64,000 nucleotides of DNA from Euonymus europaeus (Eukaryota; Streptophyta; Magnoliopsida; Celastrales; Celastraceae), in NCBI GenBank assembly GCA_963580455.1, contig OY756957.1, positions 7,693,001-7,757,000 on the forward strand. The letters run 5' to 3'. A model generated the notes under the pieces. It had not been told where the DNA came from and did no database searches. It saw only the letters and a list, made by a program, of their open reading frames with translations. Position 1 is the stretch's first letter; the number at the start of each line of letters is the position of its first letter. Shown here piece by piece: positions 37,452 to 50,041 of this stretch. The position numbers and the translations under genes were made by a program.

Positions 37452-39511
37452 CTAGTATTCAATGACTAGTCCTCCCATGGGGGCACGGTGGGGAATACCC
37501 TTTCTTCGTTTGACCGTCCGGAAACTAGATGCGGTTGGGGGTGGTGTCGACGGAGAAAAGCTTTGATCTTTACAGCTGTTGTTGCTGCTGCTCTTCTGCC
37601 GGCCGTGGCTGCTGCAGCTGAATGAGTCATCAGAATCCGACGCCATTGCCAGCTGACGCTTTTTCTTCCTTAGGAAGTTCTTTGATGTCCCCACAATCTG
37701 CAACATAATTCAAAGGCAGTAATAAGAACAGGATCCCCACCAAAAATCAAAATTGAAGACTAACACCAACAATCATGATCATAATATAAATCTTAGTCCA
37801 ATTCCTAAGCATTTTGGAGACTCACATTGCTAATTGAACACCCACAAAGTAAAGAATAAGGAGGAGGAAAATAAAAGTCAAAAGAGTGAACAGTTAACCA
37901 AAACCAAAATTTTCACATTCATATTCACATTCAAATTCTATTGAGTCGAATTGTTTCTCTCTTCTTCTTTTTTTGCCAGGAGAAGAATACAATCCTACAT
38001 AGGCTTCCAATTTCTCCCATTTAATCTCCTAGAAACCAAAAAGCTTAATAGTAACATCAAAAGAAACCGAATTATTACCTTGCAACCAAGAGAGCAGAAG
38101 CGGAAGGAATCAAGGAGGCTGCGCTCGCAGACTTCACAGGTATTGGTGACGCCTTTACCTGGGCGAGGCTGAGGCCTCTCATTCAAGAACACAACCCTGG
38201 CACTATTGATCACATAGGTTTGGACTCCAGATATGTCCAGCACCTTTTGAATCTCGTTTACCCGTATCACATCATGGTATGAAGACCTCCTTATCTGTCA
38301 CCAAGAAGAACCCAACAGAGTTAGCGACGTGAAACTCATGACCAAAACCCCAAAACACTATTTACATATGAAAGTACAAGAGATATTAGTGTGTTTGTAA
38401 TGGGATTTCCGTGTATGCTCCATTTGAATGCTAAGAAAATGTAGAAATCGACGGAAATTTATAATTTATCATTGAAATTATTGTTTCTTGGCTGGTGTCA
38501 ATGGAGTACACAGTGAAATAAATGTGGACCCTTTCAAGATGAGAAACTTGCGTGTAAGGAAAACATAGTATTTCCGTGAGAACAAGTTAAATTTAGTGAT
38601 TGGTACTGCGAAAATAGAAGGAAGAACAAGAATTCAAATGTTATATAGCTTTACTCAATGAGAATAAATTGGACAGGCTTCTCTATAATGTAAACCAGAA
38701 CAGAGACGACACAATGAAAAAAATGCATTTCTTCTCTTTGAGCTCATTCTGTGTCAGCTACGAAATGAAGCTTAAAAAGGAGAAATAGGAAAAAGTAGTC
38801 AAAATCAACTTAATAAAAAGGCAAAACCAAATCTGATGGAAGCCCAGATTCCCAAAAAGATTACAAATGACAGGACTGTTAACCTGATTGCAAATTTGAC
38901 GCAAAATTTATTGAATGAATGAACGAAGAACACCAAAAATGTACCAAACAGACTGCTGAAAACCCAGATTGTTGACTAAATCGAAAATCAAACCTGAATC
39001 GCACGATGATCCTTGTGGTAGTGAAGGCAGAGAGAGCAGAGAGCACCATTCATACAATCCAGGCAATACATATTGCATTCGCTCTTATGAGAATCAGCGT
39101 GCACCTTGCATTGAACAAAGAATCTCTCTTTCAGCAGAGGCTTCAGCCATGGCGGCCATCTGTTGTCATCATCTTCAGGACCACCAGCACCCTATATAAA
39201 ACCAATTGTTGAAGCACATTAGCATCAAAACCACACAAAAAAAATTGCAGATAACAAGCAATAAAAACTGGAATGTATCATCAATACTTCAGTGAAAGTG
39301 ATATGAAGCAATTTTGAATAAAACCCATAAGGGAAAGGGGGGAAAAAGAAGAGGAAATTGAATGGAATAGCAGGAAAACCCCATCTCATTGCAACGGAGA
39401 GATTATTTTTGAACACAAAAAGACGAAAGAGAATAAAAAGGAAGAAAAAGAACTGGTAAAGTTAACCAGAAAGAGGAGAGAAAAAGTGGAAGAAAATGTG
39501 TTTGATACCAT
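37452..39511 (-). CDS. PLATZ-family zinc-dependent DNA-binding protein
   Basis: Plant AT-rich-sequence and zinc-binding transcription regulator, nuclear. Minus-strand exons 39511-39509, 39191-38994, 38294-38079 and 37697-37452 give 663 bases, 220 residues. The protein starts [20 protein letters not shown]. The PLATZ region covers about residues 20-140: a B-box-like Cys/His set ([27 protein letters not shown]), then [20 protein letters not shown], then a second Cys cluster (CEVC, FCSLGCK). The C-terminus is Ser-rich with basic patches (RKKKR, KRRK) that can act as nuclear signals. The first coding exon contributes only the ATG. An upstream in-frame ATG at 39676 exists but lies above the transcription start expected from the TATA box at 39694-39700, so it was not used. 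Splice sites are all GT-AG. Family assignment is very sure; targets are unknown. Confidence 0.94.
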
Positions 39512-39693
39512 GATTCTCCTGCTTTTCGGTTTGATTTCCCTCACAGTGGTTTCTTGATTATCGATCGCCAGCTTGAAAAACCTAATGGAGCAGAGGCACT
39601 CAGTTATCAGCTGCTTCAAAGAGAGAACAGAAGTGAAGGCGGCGAGACAGAGAGTCGGTTTTTTGTAGGTAAGCAAAAAAGTTGGGGTTCTTT

Positions 39694-39700
39694 GTATATA
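39694..39700 (-). promoter_or_regulatory. TATA box of the PLATZ gene
   Basis: TATATAC on the minus strand within a pyrimidine-rich (CTCTCT) stretch, about 185 bases above the chosen ATG. Predicted transcription start near 39665. Confidence 0.55.
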
Positions 39701-39719
39701 GAGAGCGAGCGAGAGAGAG

Positions 39720-42700
39720 AGATTCTTATCCTTACAAAAGTCTACAGGTATCCGCAGCTAAGTCCGAACCCGAGCCTAAGATGCGTTTGGTTCAAGGAAC
39801 CCACCTCCATCTCTCTTTTCTTTTTCTTTTCCTTTCATTTTCATTGCCCTCTTTGGTCTTATCATCAATTTCTTATTTTAATTATTAGTGTCTCTCACTA
39901 TTGGTGATTAACAATAATATATGGTAATAGTTTTGATTCGGTGGCACTGATTTGTGCAATGAACTATTTATTTTTATTTATTTTTTTGATTCAGGAAAAT
40001 TATGGAGGGAACTCGGAGACACTCCCTATTAGAAAAGTTGATCATTACATGTATATTAATTGTCACTCAACCGCAAGCTCACCTGCGACAATGGACTATT
40101 CTAACTCTATTTTTGATAGATATGTTATTCTCTAAACTTATGAGGTGTCTATTGCCGAATAAAAAATAAAATTTATTCTTTTTCATAATCTTTATTTGTC
40201 AATTCCACTTAGAAGGGATTTGTTCCTTCTGAATAATTATTTTATAGTAGTTATTCAAACTCTCCAAACTCCCTCATAGTTTCTAAACAAGAAAGCTTGT
40301 TTCTTCAAATGTATTTTACGCTACAGCCAACAATTTCTCAGTCGGCATGGTTTATATATATATATATATAAGTGTTCGAATCTCCATCCAATGTATTATG
40401 ATACAACAAAATATTGTTATGAAGTTTTCATCAATAAATTATTAAAAATGATCGACATACAAGTGTCCTAAATGAAGCTGCGAGATTCATTGACTTTGGC
40501 CCTATCAAGCAATAGGACAAATTAACGAGGAAACCTTACCCATTTAGGATAAGAGCTGGGGCATGTAGTACCAGGGTTTAGATGGATTTATATTATGGAT
40601 GGCTCCTTAGTTTGTCTTGTGTTTGGTTCTAGTGAACCCCGAAACATTGTACTTATTTATTTATTTACTTATAAATTATATCTCACACAATGTTTGGTTG
40701 TTGTGACCTAAGGAATGAATCACAAAAATTGTCTTTATTCACAGTTTTAAAAATAATCCATCTTGCCTCCACACCTAATCGTACATATAATTAGTGTGTA
40801 CTAAGATTTGAAACTTCAAAATACCAAGTTGTATAGAACAATATTATTATATTATATGAGGAGTTCTCATTTCGGTTTCGGTTTCGATTTCGGTTCGAGG
40901 TTTCGTTTTTGTTATTGTTTGTTCCTAAGTTTAGTTTGAGGACTTTCACATTGTCAACAAATTAACAAATAAATACATTGAATTATATATTATATGTAGC
41001 TTAGAAATACTCCGCTAATTGGTTATAAATAAACCTCATTTTTAAAAAACAAGTTTAAAAAAAATATGGTAGAGCTAAGAAATCACCGTTTGAAAGTGCT
41101 TAACTTGGAAGAAATTCCAAGCCGAAATATTCATTGACAAGCATGACAATGGCTTGATTGGAGTCCAAATTGGTCATCATCAACTCATTAGTGCTCCCTT
41201 ATGACATTGTGAATTTCATAATTGGCTGCCCATGTTTCCTTACATGACATTTAATATTAAAGATAAAGCTTTTAATTGATTCTTAGATATTGGTTCTACA
41301 CCATCGTTCACTAGTTTAAGTCGGCAAATCCACTATGCATTTCCCTTTTCTCTTGGATATGTATTGATCATAAAGTGCTAGTTGTGTTGTTAGTGTTAAG
41401 TCTATTGATATAAAACGAGAAAGTTGGGGTCCCTCTAAATATGACATATTTTCATCAATTAGTGTTGGAGTTCAATTTTTGTTCCCTAATTGAGAAAGAC
41501 GTTGTATAAATTTATCCATTAGATATTTTTCATATGACGGCAAAATAAATCGGCCAAGACCCCTGACTTATAAAGATATCAACTTTTGCTCAAAACATAT
41601 TTTTTTTAAAAAAAAAACCCATTTATAAAGTTAATAAAGAAGATTGTTATAATTTGAAGAAAGGAGTGAGAATCGAAGCAGAAGAGGGGGGGGGGGGTGA
41701 GAGAAAGATTTGACCCAAACAATTGAGGTATTATTGACACATTGGACTCAAGGAGGATATGATTTTGTTCTTCTAAAAGGGACCTCAAGTGTTCAAGTGT
41801 TGGACATTGTTTATATTTGTTTGACCTTCACTAATTAAGCAATGCGAAACTTTTATGACAACACTCCATCACCCTTGTGGACTCGGTTATATGAGATCTA
41901 ATAAGTGAATCATATGGGTTAAGATCTTTGTGGTATCCCTCACCCTGTGGGTGATCTATCCATAATTAAGAATATCCAAAAGCCCCAATAACAATTGACA
42001 ATATGTGGAGATTATTTAGATCGAGCATATGCTTTGATAACATGCAAAAAAGAATCATCATTCTCATATTAATAATATTGTTCGGTTTTGATTATCCGAC
42101 TCCTTTAAAATTTAAGCTCATTGAGTCCTCCTTATTTTGTTTTTTCCAAACCGTCCCACTTAATACTACCTTACACAAAGGAAAATACATTAATTATCGA
42201 AGAGCAGTGAGTCTTTCTCTATAAATCACATTGGTTGGGTTTACCCAATCAAGGTGGTACCTTTAACAAAATTCGACAAAAATTAAATAAAGAAAGAAGT
42301 ATAATGCTGATTTTTGAATTTGTCTCAATTTTGTATTTTTAAAAAAATGTAGAATGTAAATGGGGGGAGTGGGTGTGGCCACAACCCCATCCTATGCCTA
42401 CACAGAAGAACCGCATTAACAATGAAATGGGCAAATTCAACTTGACTTTTAAATGCAATGAAGAAAATAAATATTGATTGTTGACCCAAAAAATATTCAT
42501 TCAATTTATTTTTTTATATTTTTTTATATATATTCCTTGAACATATAGTTTGCAACAGAGTGATTAATGAAGCGGCCAATTCTTATGGAAATAGTCAATG
42601 TTATATGACAGAAAAATGAATAATATTTTTGACAAAAGTGAATTTGTTATTCATATTAGTATATATTATTTTATTAAAAAAAGAGAGTAGGATATTAATG

Positions 42701-43999
42701 AAAAATAAGAAAATAATACAAAGTTTTTAATCTTTATTATGATGAAAGTATTTGAAGATAAAAAAAAAAACAGGGAGAGATTCGATGCAAGTGGGTTGGA
42801 GTTTCCCTTCTATCTTTGACTAATTGGTCACGGCACACCAATAATGACCAAATGAATAATAATAATAAATAATTAACAAAAACTGAAAAGTAATAATTGC
42901 ACAAATGAAAAGGCGTGTTTCACACCATCCGTTTGTTGTTGACCCGCACATCACACGCAATTTTTTCTGGGCTCTTAATGGGCCCTACTCTATAATTGAC
43001 ACTGGCGGGCCCTATTCTTTAGTTCCGTGGGCGGTTTTGCTTACGTGGGCCAACTTCTCCCTCAGCGTTCATATTTATTCATATATATCTCCTTCCAAAA
43101 GAAAAAAATAATTGCAAAAGATAGATTTACCGGAAATTTGTCTCCAATATTTCTACACACACATATATATATATATATATATGTGTGTATATGTTTTATC
43201 TTAAAAAGAACAATCATGGCAACCTAATACAGACAATCAAGGTAACCTAAATACCTAATCATTGTAATATTAGGTTATATTTGACAAGCTTCTAGAAGGT
43301 TTTTATTTAAGAACAATGTTGGTTAATTGGTTGGTCCAAATTAGGGGGTTTTAATCAGTAATTAGATCGTTTATGAGAAGAGGAGAGCAAAGTTAATGAC
43401 ATGGGTTTATGGGGCATGTAAAATCTGAAATGCAATAATTAATTGGGAGTGAAAAGTAATTAGGTTTAATTGTCTTTTGATACATGTCAAGCGGCATCAA
43501 TCAATATAGGCTAGGGTTAACAGGGCACACAAGTTGAAGTTGCCAAAATGACTTTATACAACTTGTTTAGTCACTGTCAATTAAGTTAGTTTTCATAAAA
43601 ATCTATTAAAAAAATCTAATGATATTACTAACGGCATGTTAGAAGCTTATACAAAAACAATATATCGGAAACTATAGAGTCTCACATCTAAAGATTGCGG
43701 ACAAATAATTAAGCATGGATTCATCACTTTCTCATCAAGAGGTGCCTTTTCAAATGAAAGGGCAAAATATGCTTTTTCAAATAAAAGGATAAAGTCCTGC
43801 GAATCTGATGTATTTACGAAAACAAAATTACCTAAAATTAGACAAGTTTGTTATTTTGGACAGTTGATATGCGTTTAAATTCAGGTCGGGCCACCATATA
43901 GAAGCTTTCTATATAACAATGAATAAGTTGGGTCAAAGCTCAGTTCATGGTCAAAGGATATTGCAATCCGTCAATGTTTTTCATATTTGTATACGTAAC
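39720..43999. other. Intergenic, no gene recognised
   Basis: PLATZ promoter side, then AT-rich DNA with microsatellites (TA at 40352-40371, G13 at about 41686-41698, CA/TA/TG at 43154-43190). ORFs of 60-76 codons here have no support. Confidence 0.5.
43154..43190. repeat. Compound (CA)n(TA)n(TG)n palindromic microsatellite
   Basis: ACACACACATATAT...ATATGTGTGTAT, a self-complementary run that could form a hairpin or cruciform. Confidence 0.85.
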
Positions 44000-44347
44000 C
44001 AGCTGCGGATCTACCTTGACTAATGGGAGGCTCAAGGCCCCTCACATTGTTTTTTAAATTTTAAAAATCTACTTTATGAAGAGCTATAGTTTAACTTAAG
44101 AGAAATTAATACTCAAATAAAAGTCCACTCAAAAGTTAAAATTAAACACGTTTCACATAGATTTTCACAAATTCCAATTCTTAAGCGTTCATAGTTACTC
44201 ATTCCCGGTTATTTCTCAGTAAATAGTCCTAAAATAAATTCAGAGGCGCTAACCCCGAACCCATGTCAACTCATGGCCTCCTCCTATAAATTCTCAACAC
44301 TAACACTGACTAAACTCCTCTCAATTTATTTTCTGGATTCGCCACCG
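44000..44347. mobile_element. Candidate hAT-like MITE
   Basis: The left end CAGCTGCGGATCTACC and the right end (reverse complement CGGTGGCGAATCCAG) are imperfect inverted repeats with the GCGGATC core often seen at plant hAT ends. The flanking octamers TACGTAAC and TACAAAAC match at 6 of 8 positions, consistent with an aged 8-bp target duplication. The interior is non-coding. Less secure than the 52315 element. Confidence 0.4.
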
Positions 44348-44384
44348 TACAAAACTCTGTTAGTTTGTAGATAAAGTAGTTATG

Positions 44385-44540
44385 GTAATAGAGTTGGATA
44401 TGCTTTAGCTCATTTAGGTTGTTCTTCCATTTCTCAATGTAATCCCTACCAAGATGTGCCCATCTCTATTCGTCCATTCTATGATGGGGCGGATTGTAAT
44501 AGTCTTTCCTAATGAATTTCCATTTTCTCAACAAAAAAAA
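44385..44540 (+). pseudogene. LINE 3' end: RNase H tail plus poly(A)
   Basis: In one frame, GNRVGYALAHLGCSSISQCN continues to RPFYDGADCNSLS and a stop. This matches the last helix and tail of plant LINE RNase H domains ('N.VA.ALA.LG'). Within 40 bases comes an A-run at about 44531-44540, the expected LINE 3' terminus. The rest of the element is absent, as for a 5'-truncated insertion. Confidence 0.65.
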
Positions 44541-47118
44541 AACATATACACGATGCCATTTTTAAATACCCATGAATGTTTCTAAATCGTGCCCCACTAA
44601 TTAATGGAATTAATTTGAGGGTAGGTCATTTCTTCATAGCCTTGAAGGAATCAAACTTAAAAATATATGCAATTAATTAAGCTTGTACTAAGAAAAGTGT
44701 GTGTATACACGTGAAGAGTCGGTCCTGTCATTGATGGAGTTTCAAAGGGAGAAGGTCTTCCCATGAAGTTTAGTGAAAGAAACTACTCATAGAGAGTTTC
44801 TATCCTCACCCTGCATTATTTGTCATAATAGATAATGCAGTGCTGTATACACTTTTGTCCTTTCTTTAGTTGGTTTGGGCTACCTTCACTATTTAGTGCA
44901 ATTGTCCATCATTTTTTTTCTTAGCTTGGGTGACTCACCAATGGTGAGTTAGGTTAATGTCCAAAACTTTTGAACTTAGAATATGCAGATAATGACTCTC
45001 TGGACAACCTGAACCATGTAATTATAATTATATAATAAGCTATACTGTGTGGGCATCAAACATCATGAACCCCAGTTATTTCATGGAAATTAATATAAAA
45101 TAGAAAGGATTTTTTTTTTTTGATGAAAAAAAGGAATTGAAGTTGATATATATATATATATTATATGATGATTGTGATGTGACAAACTTTTGTTTAAGTT
45201 GATATTTATATGGAATTTAAGGAAAGGAGGATTGGTCATAAGACTCAGAACTCATAAGTTAAGGGATTGTATAATAATATAGGGAGGTCCTAGAACTAAT
45301 TTTTTAAGAATTGTTGTGGCTGTCTTTTTTTTTTTTGACCCCCCTTCATGTAAATGTGTTATTACCTAAGAAAACTGAAAGCCCATACGGCCCAATTTCG
45401 GCAATACTATTTCAATAATGTTGGGCCTTGAAAGGTGGTCTTAAGTCTTTATTGAAAGTTAGTCAGTTTTGGCCCATGGAAAACAAGGCTGCCTAGTGCC
45501 TACTGCGTACTGCCTAGTTGTTTTATGAATAAGGCCCATTTTGTTGGCCCAATGTCTGGAGTTGCCGAAGGTGAGTTCTATTTGCACCCTCACCGTTTTA
45601 TAACCACACCCAATTTGTTTACACGTCACAAAAATTGAAAAAGCTCTAATCACATCCTAAGTAACTAGAAATTTACACATTTATAAAATACACTAAAAGC
45701 AAAAAAATATAGCAAACAAAGATCTCAACAATATTACAAACAATGGAAGACAATATTTGTTTGTCTTGTACGTGCAGTCAAGCATGTACACCTACGAGAA
45801 AACCTTTGCCAAATTTATTAAAGTAGAGTATGACAAAAACAAATCCAAAACAACATTCATCGTAGGCTCGTTGCGGTATACCCCAAAAAAAAAACTATTA
45901 TCATAGCCCAATTTGTCAGAGAGGGGGTGAAATTTCGAGTGAGGTGTAAACATCTTATATCGTGAAAAATAGAAATAAGATAAGTTGATCAAAGTTGAAG
46001 TGTAGTTGAAAAATAGTGGAGTGCGAAGAAATATCACGGTTGCCGAATCACATTGAAATGGCTCCCAAAATGATGAATCTTTGGCCATTATTTTTTTTTT
46101 TTGAATTTATTATCTTCTTTTTCAACTTTTTAAACACTCTTGTATCAAATAGCTCCATGTGGAATTATTGGTTTGTGTATGGCAACAAAAAAAACATTAG
46201 TATCCGCATAAAATAACTCATTACAATCCTACAAAACCTGGATTGCTGAGTAAAACAATCACAATATAATAAAAATTCAATCAAGTATAGTCAAATGAAA
46301 TACATACACATAAATGTACAAATCAATAAAATACATATTCATTAAATTAAAATAGATACTTCAAAAAACCTTTCAAACGGGAAGAACTGAGGCGAGGTTG
46401 GATCTTTGGTCTTAAGGTGATTTATTGTCTGTCTTATTTGATGTGCTCACAACTCTCGGAATATCATCTCCTAAGTCTACTCGATAACACACTTCGATAA
46501 TTCGATAGCACGACCCATAGTATAATGGCGAATTAAGATTTCTTAGTAAGGAGAGGAGGAAGAAAAAAGGTCCAAAATCAATTGCTATCAAAAATTTGTT
46601 TTTCTCTCCTCCAAATAAACTCTTATAAAAAGAAGCAATTAAACCAAAAATTTAATTCTTAATAAAATTAAAATATATCAGTTATACATTTTATAATTGA
46701 TGCTATTAAAATCAATAGCTTTTACATCTTACAAAAGTCCATTAAAAATTCAAAATGCCAACAACAATATACAGACATACAGCTGCATCACAAAAACAAA
46801 ATTTTAAAAAATACATTATGTTAGTTTGTTCTTCACAACCATCCGAAGTCTAGAATTTTAGTCAATTAGTGTCGTCTGTCTTCTTACAAAGTGACTTATT
46901 CGTACATACTAACAATTTGGATGGTCAAAATCTCTGAAGGCAATTTGTATGGACTCTAAAAATATTAAATTCAAACACACTTTGAAACAATATTTGTGTG
47001 ATCAAGCGATGGACTTTGATCTAATTTTTATTATGAAAATTGAGTTTGCCCAATTTATTCTGTACTAATTAACGAATTGAGTTTATACTCATATTCTCGG
47101 GTTATAAAACAAAGACTA
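44541..47118. other. Intergenic, no gene recognised
   Basis: AT-rich with homopolymer runs. The short ORFs (for example 45459-45653, 45792-46088) lack any recognisable domain. 46400-46640 has LTR-like wording but no ends. Confidence 0.45.
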
Positions 47119-47478
47119 GGTCTCTTTTGTTTTACATTTCACATAGCTTAAAACTGTGAGACTCGCATAAAATGTTGTGTCAACCAAACGTCACATTTTG
47201 CTAACAGTTTAAAACTCGGCCCATAACTTAAAGTTGTGGGGCCCAAAAAATATACAACCACATTACATAGTTTTATTTTTGTATCTTAAAAGTTTTTAAT
47301 TACTTTTTATTTTAATACATTTTTTTCATAATTTATCTATAAAATTAATCTAATAGAAAAAATGAACCAAACACCCACAACATTTTATACAGCTTAAAAT
47401 TATGGGGCGCGACAGCTTTCAATTTAGCATTTTTTATAGCTTAAAGTTCTAAAATACAATTGTAAAACAAACGCACCC
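47119..47478. mobile_element. MITE with ~20-bp terminal inverted repeats
   Basis: Left end GGTCTCTTTTGTTTTACA, right end reverse complement GGGTGCGTTTGTTTTACA, with further matching inward (AGCTTAAAA on both sides). Length about 360 bases, no ORF. The G-rich termini with GTTTGTTTT fit PIF/Harbinger- or hAT-derived MITEs. A clear target duplication is not visible. Confidence 0.55.
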
Positions 47479-47593
47479 TATTCTTAGAGAAGCATTTAAA
47501 TATGCAAATATAAATAAGCTTAATCATTATTCTTAACATTTGACAAAAGAATTTCATTTCTATAAAAGATTGCTACATCCACTTACGCTGAGT

Positions 47594-47869
47594 GAGTTTG
47601 GTAGAGCGTATGCACATTTTCTCCGTTCAGGAGCTTATACGCTCTACTTATTAATGTCAACACGTAAATCAAACAAATTTCTCAATTTCTCTCATTGCCC
47701 ATGTATCTCTTACATATTTGTCCTCCTTTCTCTCAAAGTATATGTTACATTTTTAAAAAAAAATATTCGAACTCAATGCGTAAATCTATTTTCAACAAGA
47801 CCTTTATTCGATGATTTTTACTTCATTATTAAATTATTTTACTATTAAAATTTACGCTCTACTAAATAC
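47594..47869. mobile_element. Candidate MITE bounded by GTAGAGCGTA repeats
   Basis: TTTGGTAGAGCGTA at the left is mirrored by TACGCTCTACTAAATA at 47853-47868. A second inverted TACGCTCTAC at 47638-47647 makes a perfect 10-bp hairpin arm with 47601-47610. The right edge is part of the tandem duplication that follows. Confidence 0.4.
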
Positions 47870-48005
47870 CACACTGTTTATTTGACAACTTTCACTCTTA
47901 ACAACTTATATTTTATTTCATTATTAAATTATTTTGCTATTAAAACTTCGCTCTACTAAATACCACACAGTTTATTTGACAACTTTCGCTCTTAACAACT
48001 TATAC
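47822..48005. repeat. 95-bp tandem duplication
   Basis: The block starting TTCATTATTAAATTATTTT at 47822 is repeated at 47917 with about 90 percent identity by eye, both ending CTCTTAACAACTTATA. Two copies only. Confidence 0.8.
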
Positions 48006-48462
48006 AACATTAAAGTTTATCTCTCCGCTGGAAAGAAACAAAATACGTGGCAGACTAATTACAAAATAATGTAGTCGGTGAGTAACGTCAGAAATTAATA
48101 GAACATTGGCCAAACTTGTTTTACAATATTTTCAAAGTAGGTTTTATAAGAAATTATATTAAAATAAAAGATAATCGTGATACCTGATGGGATAGTTTTG
48201 ATCTCTTAAAAGCACATTCAAATTTCAAACTATGGCAATCAACAATTCTATAAACTATCCCAAAGGTCAACAATACATCCCGGAGATCCCTCACTATATA
48301 TTTACACACCCATCTGACCCATTCTCATTGGGTCCCAACAGCCACTTGCCCAAACGCACCGTTTTCAATATCTTACTAAACGGCGCCGTATTATGATCTT
48401 TAACCATGGTTGACATGCTTAACCACGGTTTGCCTTTTACTCCCCTCTCAAGCCACCACGCT

Positions 48463-48470
48463 TTATAAAC
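48463..48470 (+). promoter_or_regulatory. Probable TATA box of the Cys/Ser-rich protein gene
   Basis: TTTATAAAC about 100 bases above the ATG at 48565, in sequence that becomes less AT-rich toward the gene. Confidence 0.5.
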
Positions 48471-48564
48471 AAACCCACCTGGTAGTAACAGCTTTGAAAC
48501 AGACTAACACCAAATTCACGGAGAAATTCAACGGAAACTCTCCGAGCAAGTTCAATTGGAAGAA

Positions 48565-49236
48565 ATGGAGTACATCGACGAGGACGAGGTCTGGAAATGT
48601 CCGAAGCACCCATCCAAACGCCGTCGTAGAGGAATCTGCCATGTCTGCCTCCGCGAGCGTCTAGCCTCGCTCTGCCCTGACTGCGCGACCGAGCGACCGT
48701 GTTCGTGCTGCGCCACCACATCTTCCTCCTCTTCATCGTCCTCTTCGTTATCTAGATTCTCCTTTGCTGGAGGTGAGATCGCCGGCGGCGGAATTGGATC
48801 CGTCGGACTCGTATCTAACCTCATACAAAGCGAGCCTGCGTTCCGGAGATCGAGATCCCTCGCGATTCCTTTTCTCCGATCGAAACCTAGCGTCGGCAGG
48901 GACTTCGGCGACCGAATAGACATGTCGGAGGCCCATAAGAACAAGAATTCTTCGTCGTTCTTGTCGTTTTTCAAATTGAGTAAGAGCAAGAGGTACGAGA
49001 GTGATACGATCAGTACCGTGTCGGTGGATGCCGCATCGAGGCGCGAAATTAGTTTGGAAGAGGAGAGGAGAAGTATGATGAGAAAATCGAGGTCTGTGGC
49101 GGTGACGTCAGAATCCGGCATCCGTGAGTCAAGGACGAAAGGGAAGGGATGGCATTTTCCAAGTCCGATGAAAGTCTTCCGGCAGTCTAAACTTTCAAGA
49201 GTGGTGCGCGAAAGGTCGCCTTTGTACAGAGGTTAA
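48565..49236 (+). CDS. Single-exon Cys/Ser-rich plant protein, function unknown
   Basis: 223 residues, starting MEYIDEDEVWKCPKHPSKRR. The ATG at 48565 is used because the longer reading begins with TTG. Residues about 11-50 have a Cys/His set (WKCPKHP, GICHVCLRERL, LCPDCA, PCSCC) that resembles a small zinc-binding B-box-like fold and the N-terminal motif of plant OCTOPUS/DUF740-type proteins. A Ser run of about 12 residues and several basic RSRS/RKSRS patches follow, and the protein ends MKVFRQSK then RERSPLYRG. It has no transmembrane segment or signal peptide. The gene is markedly richer in G+C than its flanks, with strong plant-type codon use. I recognise it as a conserved plant hypothetical but cannot assign a role. 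Confidence 0.82.
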   Translation: MEYIDEDEVWKCPKHPSKRRRRGICHVCLRERLASLCPDCATERPCSCCATTSSSSSSSSSLSRFSFAGGEIAGGGIGSVGLVSNLIQSEPAFRRSRSLAIPFLRSKPSVGRDFGDRIDMSEAHKNKNSSSFLSFFKLSKSKRYESDTISTVSVDAASRREISLEEERRSMMRKSRSVAVTSESGIRESRTKGKGWHFPSPMKVFRQSKLSRVVRERSPLYRG

Positions 49237-49620
49237 TTAATTGAATATAAATACCTTGTTATTAATCGATTTAAAGCCGAATGATCTTCTTATTTATATT
49301 CTATTTTTGGAGGTTCGAGATCAATTAAGAGGCCTGCCGCCTGCTTTAATGTTTTTCTATTTTTTTTCCTCCTATTTTTGATTAGTTCGATTGCATGATA
49401 ATAGTACAGTTTAATGTGAAGTGCTAGCGTACATTTCTTTATTGGATTGTTTTCCAGAATAGAAGTGACTAGTTTATTGATATTATTTATCTGACTTTTG
49501 AGGTTTGTATTTGGCAACTTTTTGTTGAAATTGTACTTTTGATGGTTGACAACTTATTGTTTGAATGATTGGGTTCGAAATGGGTTAATGTTAATTTCGG
49601 TCGTGAAAATCTCTTATGCA
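49237..49620. other. 3' flank, nothing recognised
   Basis: AT-rich 3' UTR and spacer of the preceding gene. Confidence 0.5.
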
Positions 49621-49830
49621 GTGGTGATATATATTTTATGTATAAACATTTCATTTCATTGTAATATATTGTCTCGTAGTTTTACAATGAAATATGATGT
49701 TACAATGAAATATTATAGTAAAATATGATATTTTATTGTAATTATATAATGAAATATTATATACAATGAAATAATAATAATGAAATATGATGTTACGATG
49801 TAATGAGTTATATGATATTTTTAGGGCTAA
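49621..49830. mobile_element. AATGAAATAT-rich insert, copy A
   Basis: Non-coding, starting GTGGTGATATATATTTT and ending TTTTTAGGGCTAA, with many TACAATGAAATAT words. It is homologous along its length to 53325-53519 in the opposite orientation, so it is a dispersed element, probably a MITE, rather than simple AT drift. Confidence 0.6.
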
Positions 49831-50041
49831 AATGTTTTACATTTTTTTTTATCTTATGTTCCATTTTAATCATTCAAAATTCAAACATTTTAACTTGATT
49901 ATTCGACTTTCATCATTCTGTCAGTTTTTTTTTAAAATTCGGACAGAAAATGCTAACGTGGCAGTTTGATTTACACGTGACTTTTCCATGTGGAGAATAA
50001 AATAAACCAAATTTAAAAAAAAAAAAAAAAGAAATAGAATG

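Noticed and set aside
39511..39676. Upstream in-frame ATG of the PLATZ gene as the true start
   Set aside because: It lies only about 20 bases below the TATA box, above the expected transcription start, and the conserved family start is at 39511.
48437..49121. Two long minus-strand ORFs opposite the Cys/Ser-rich gene
   Set aside because: They are antisense readings of a G+C-rich coding exon and show no domain of their own.
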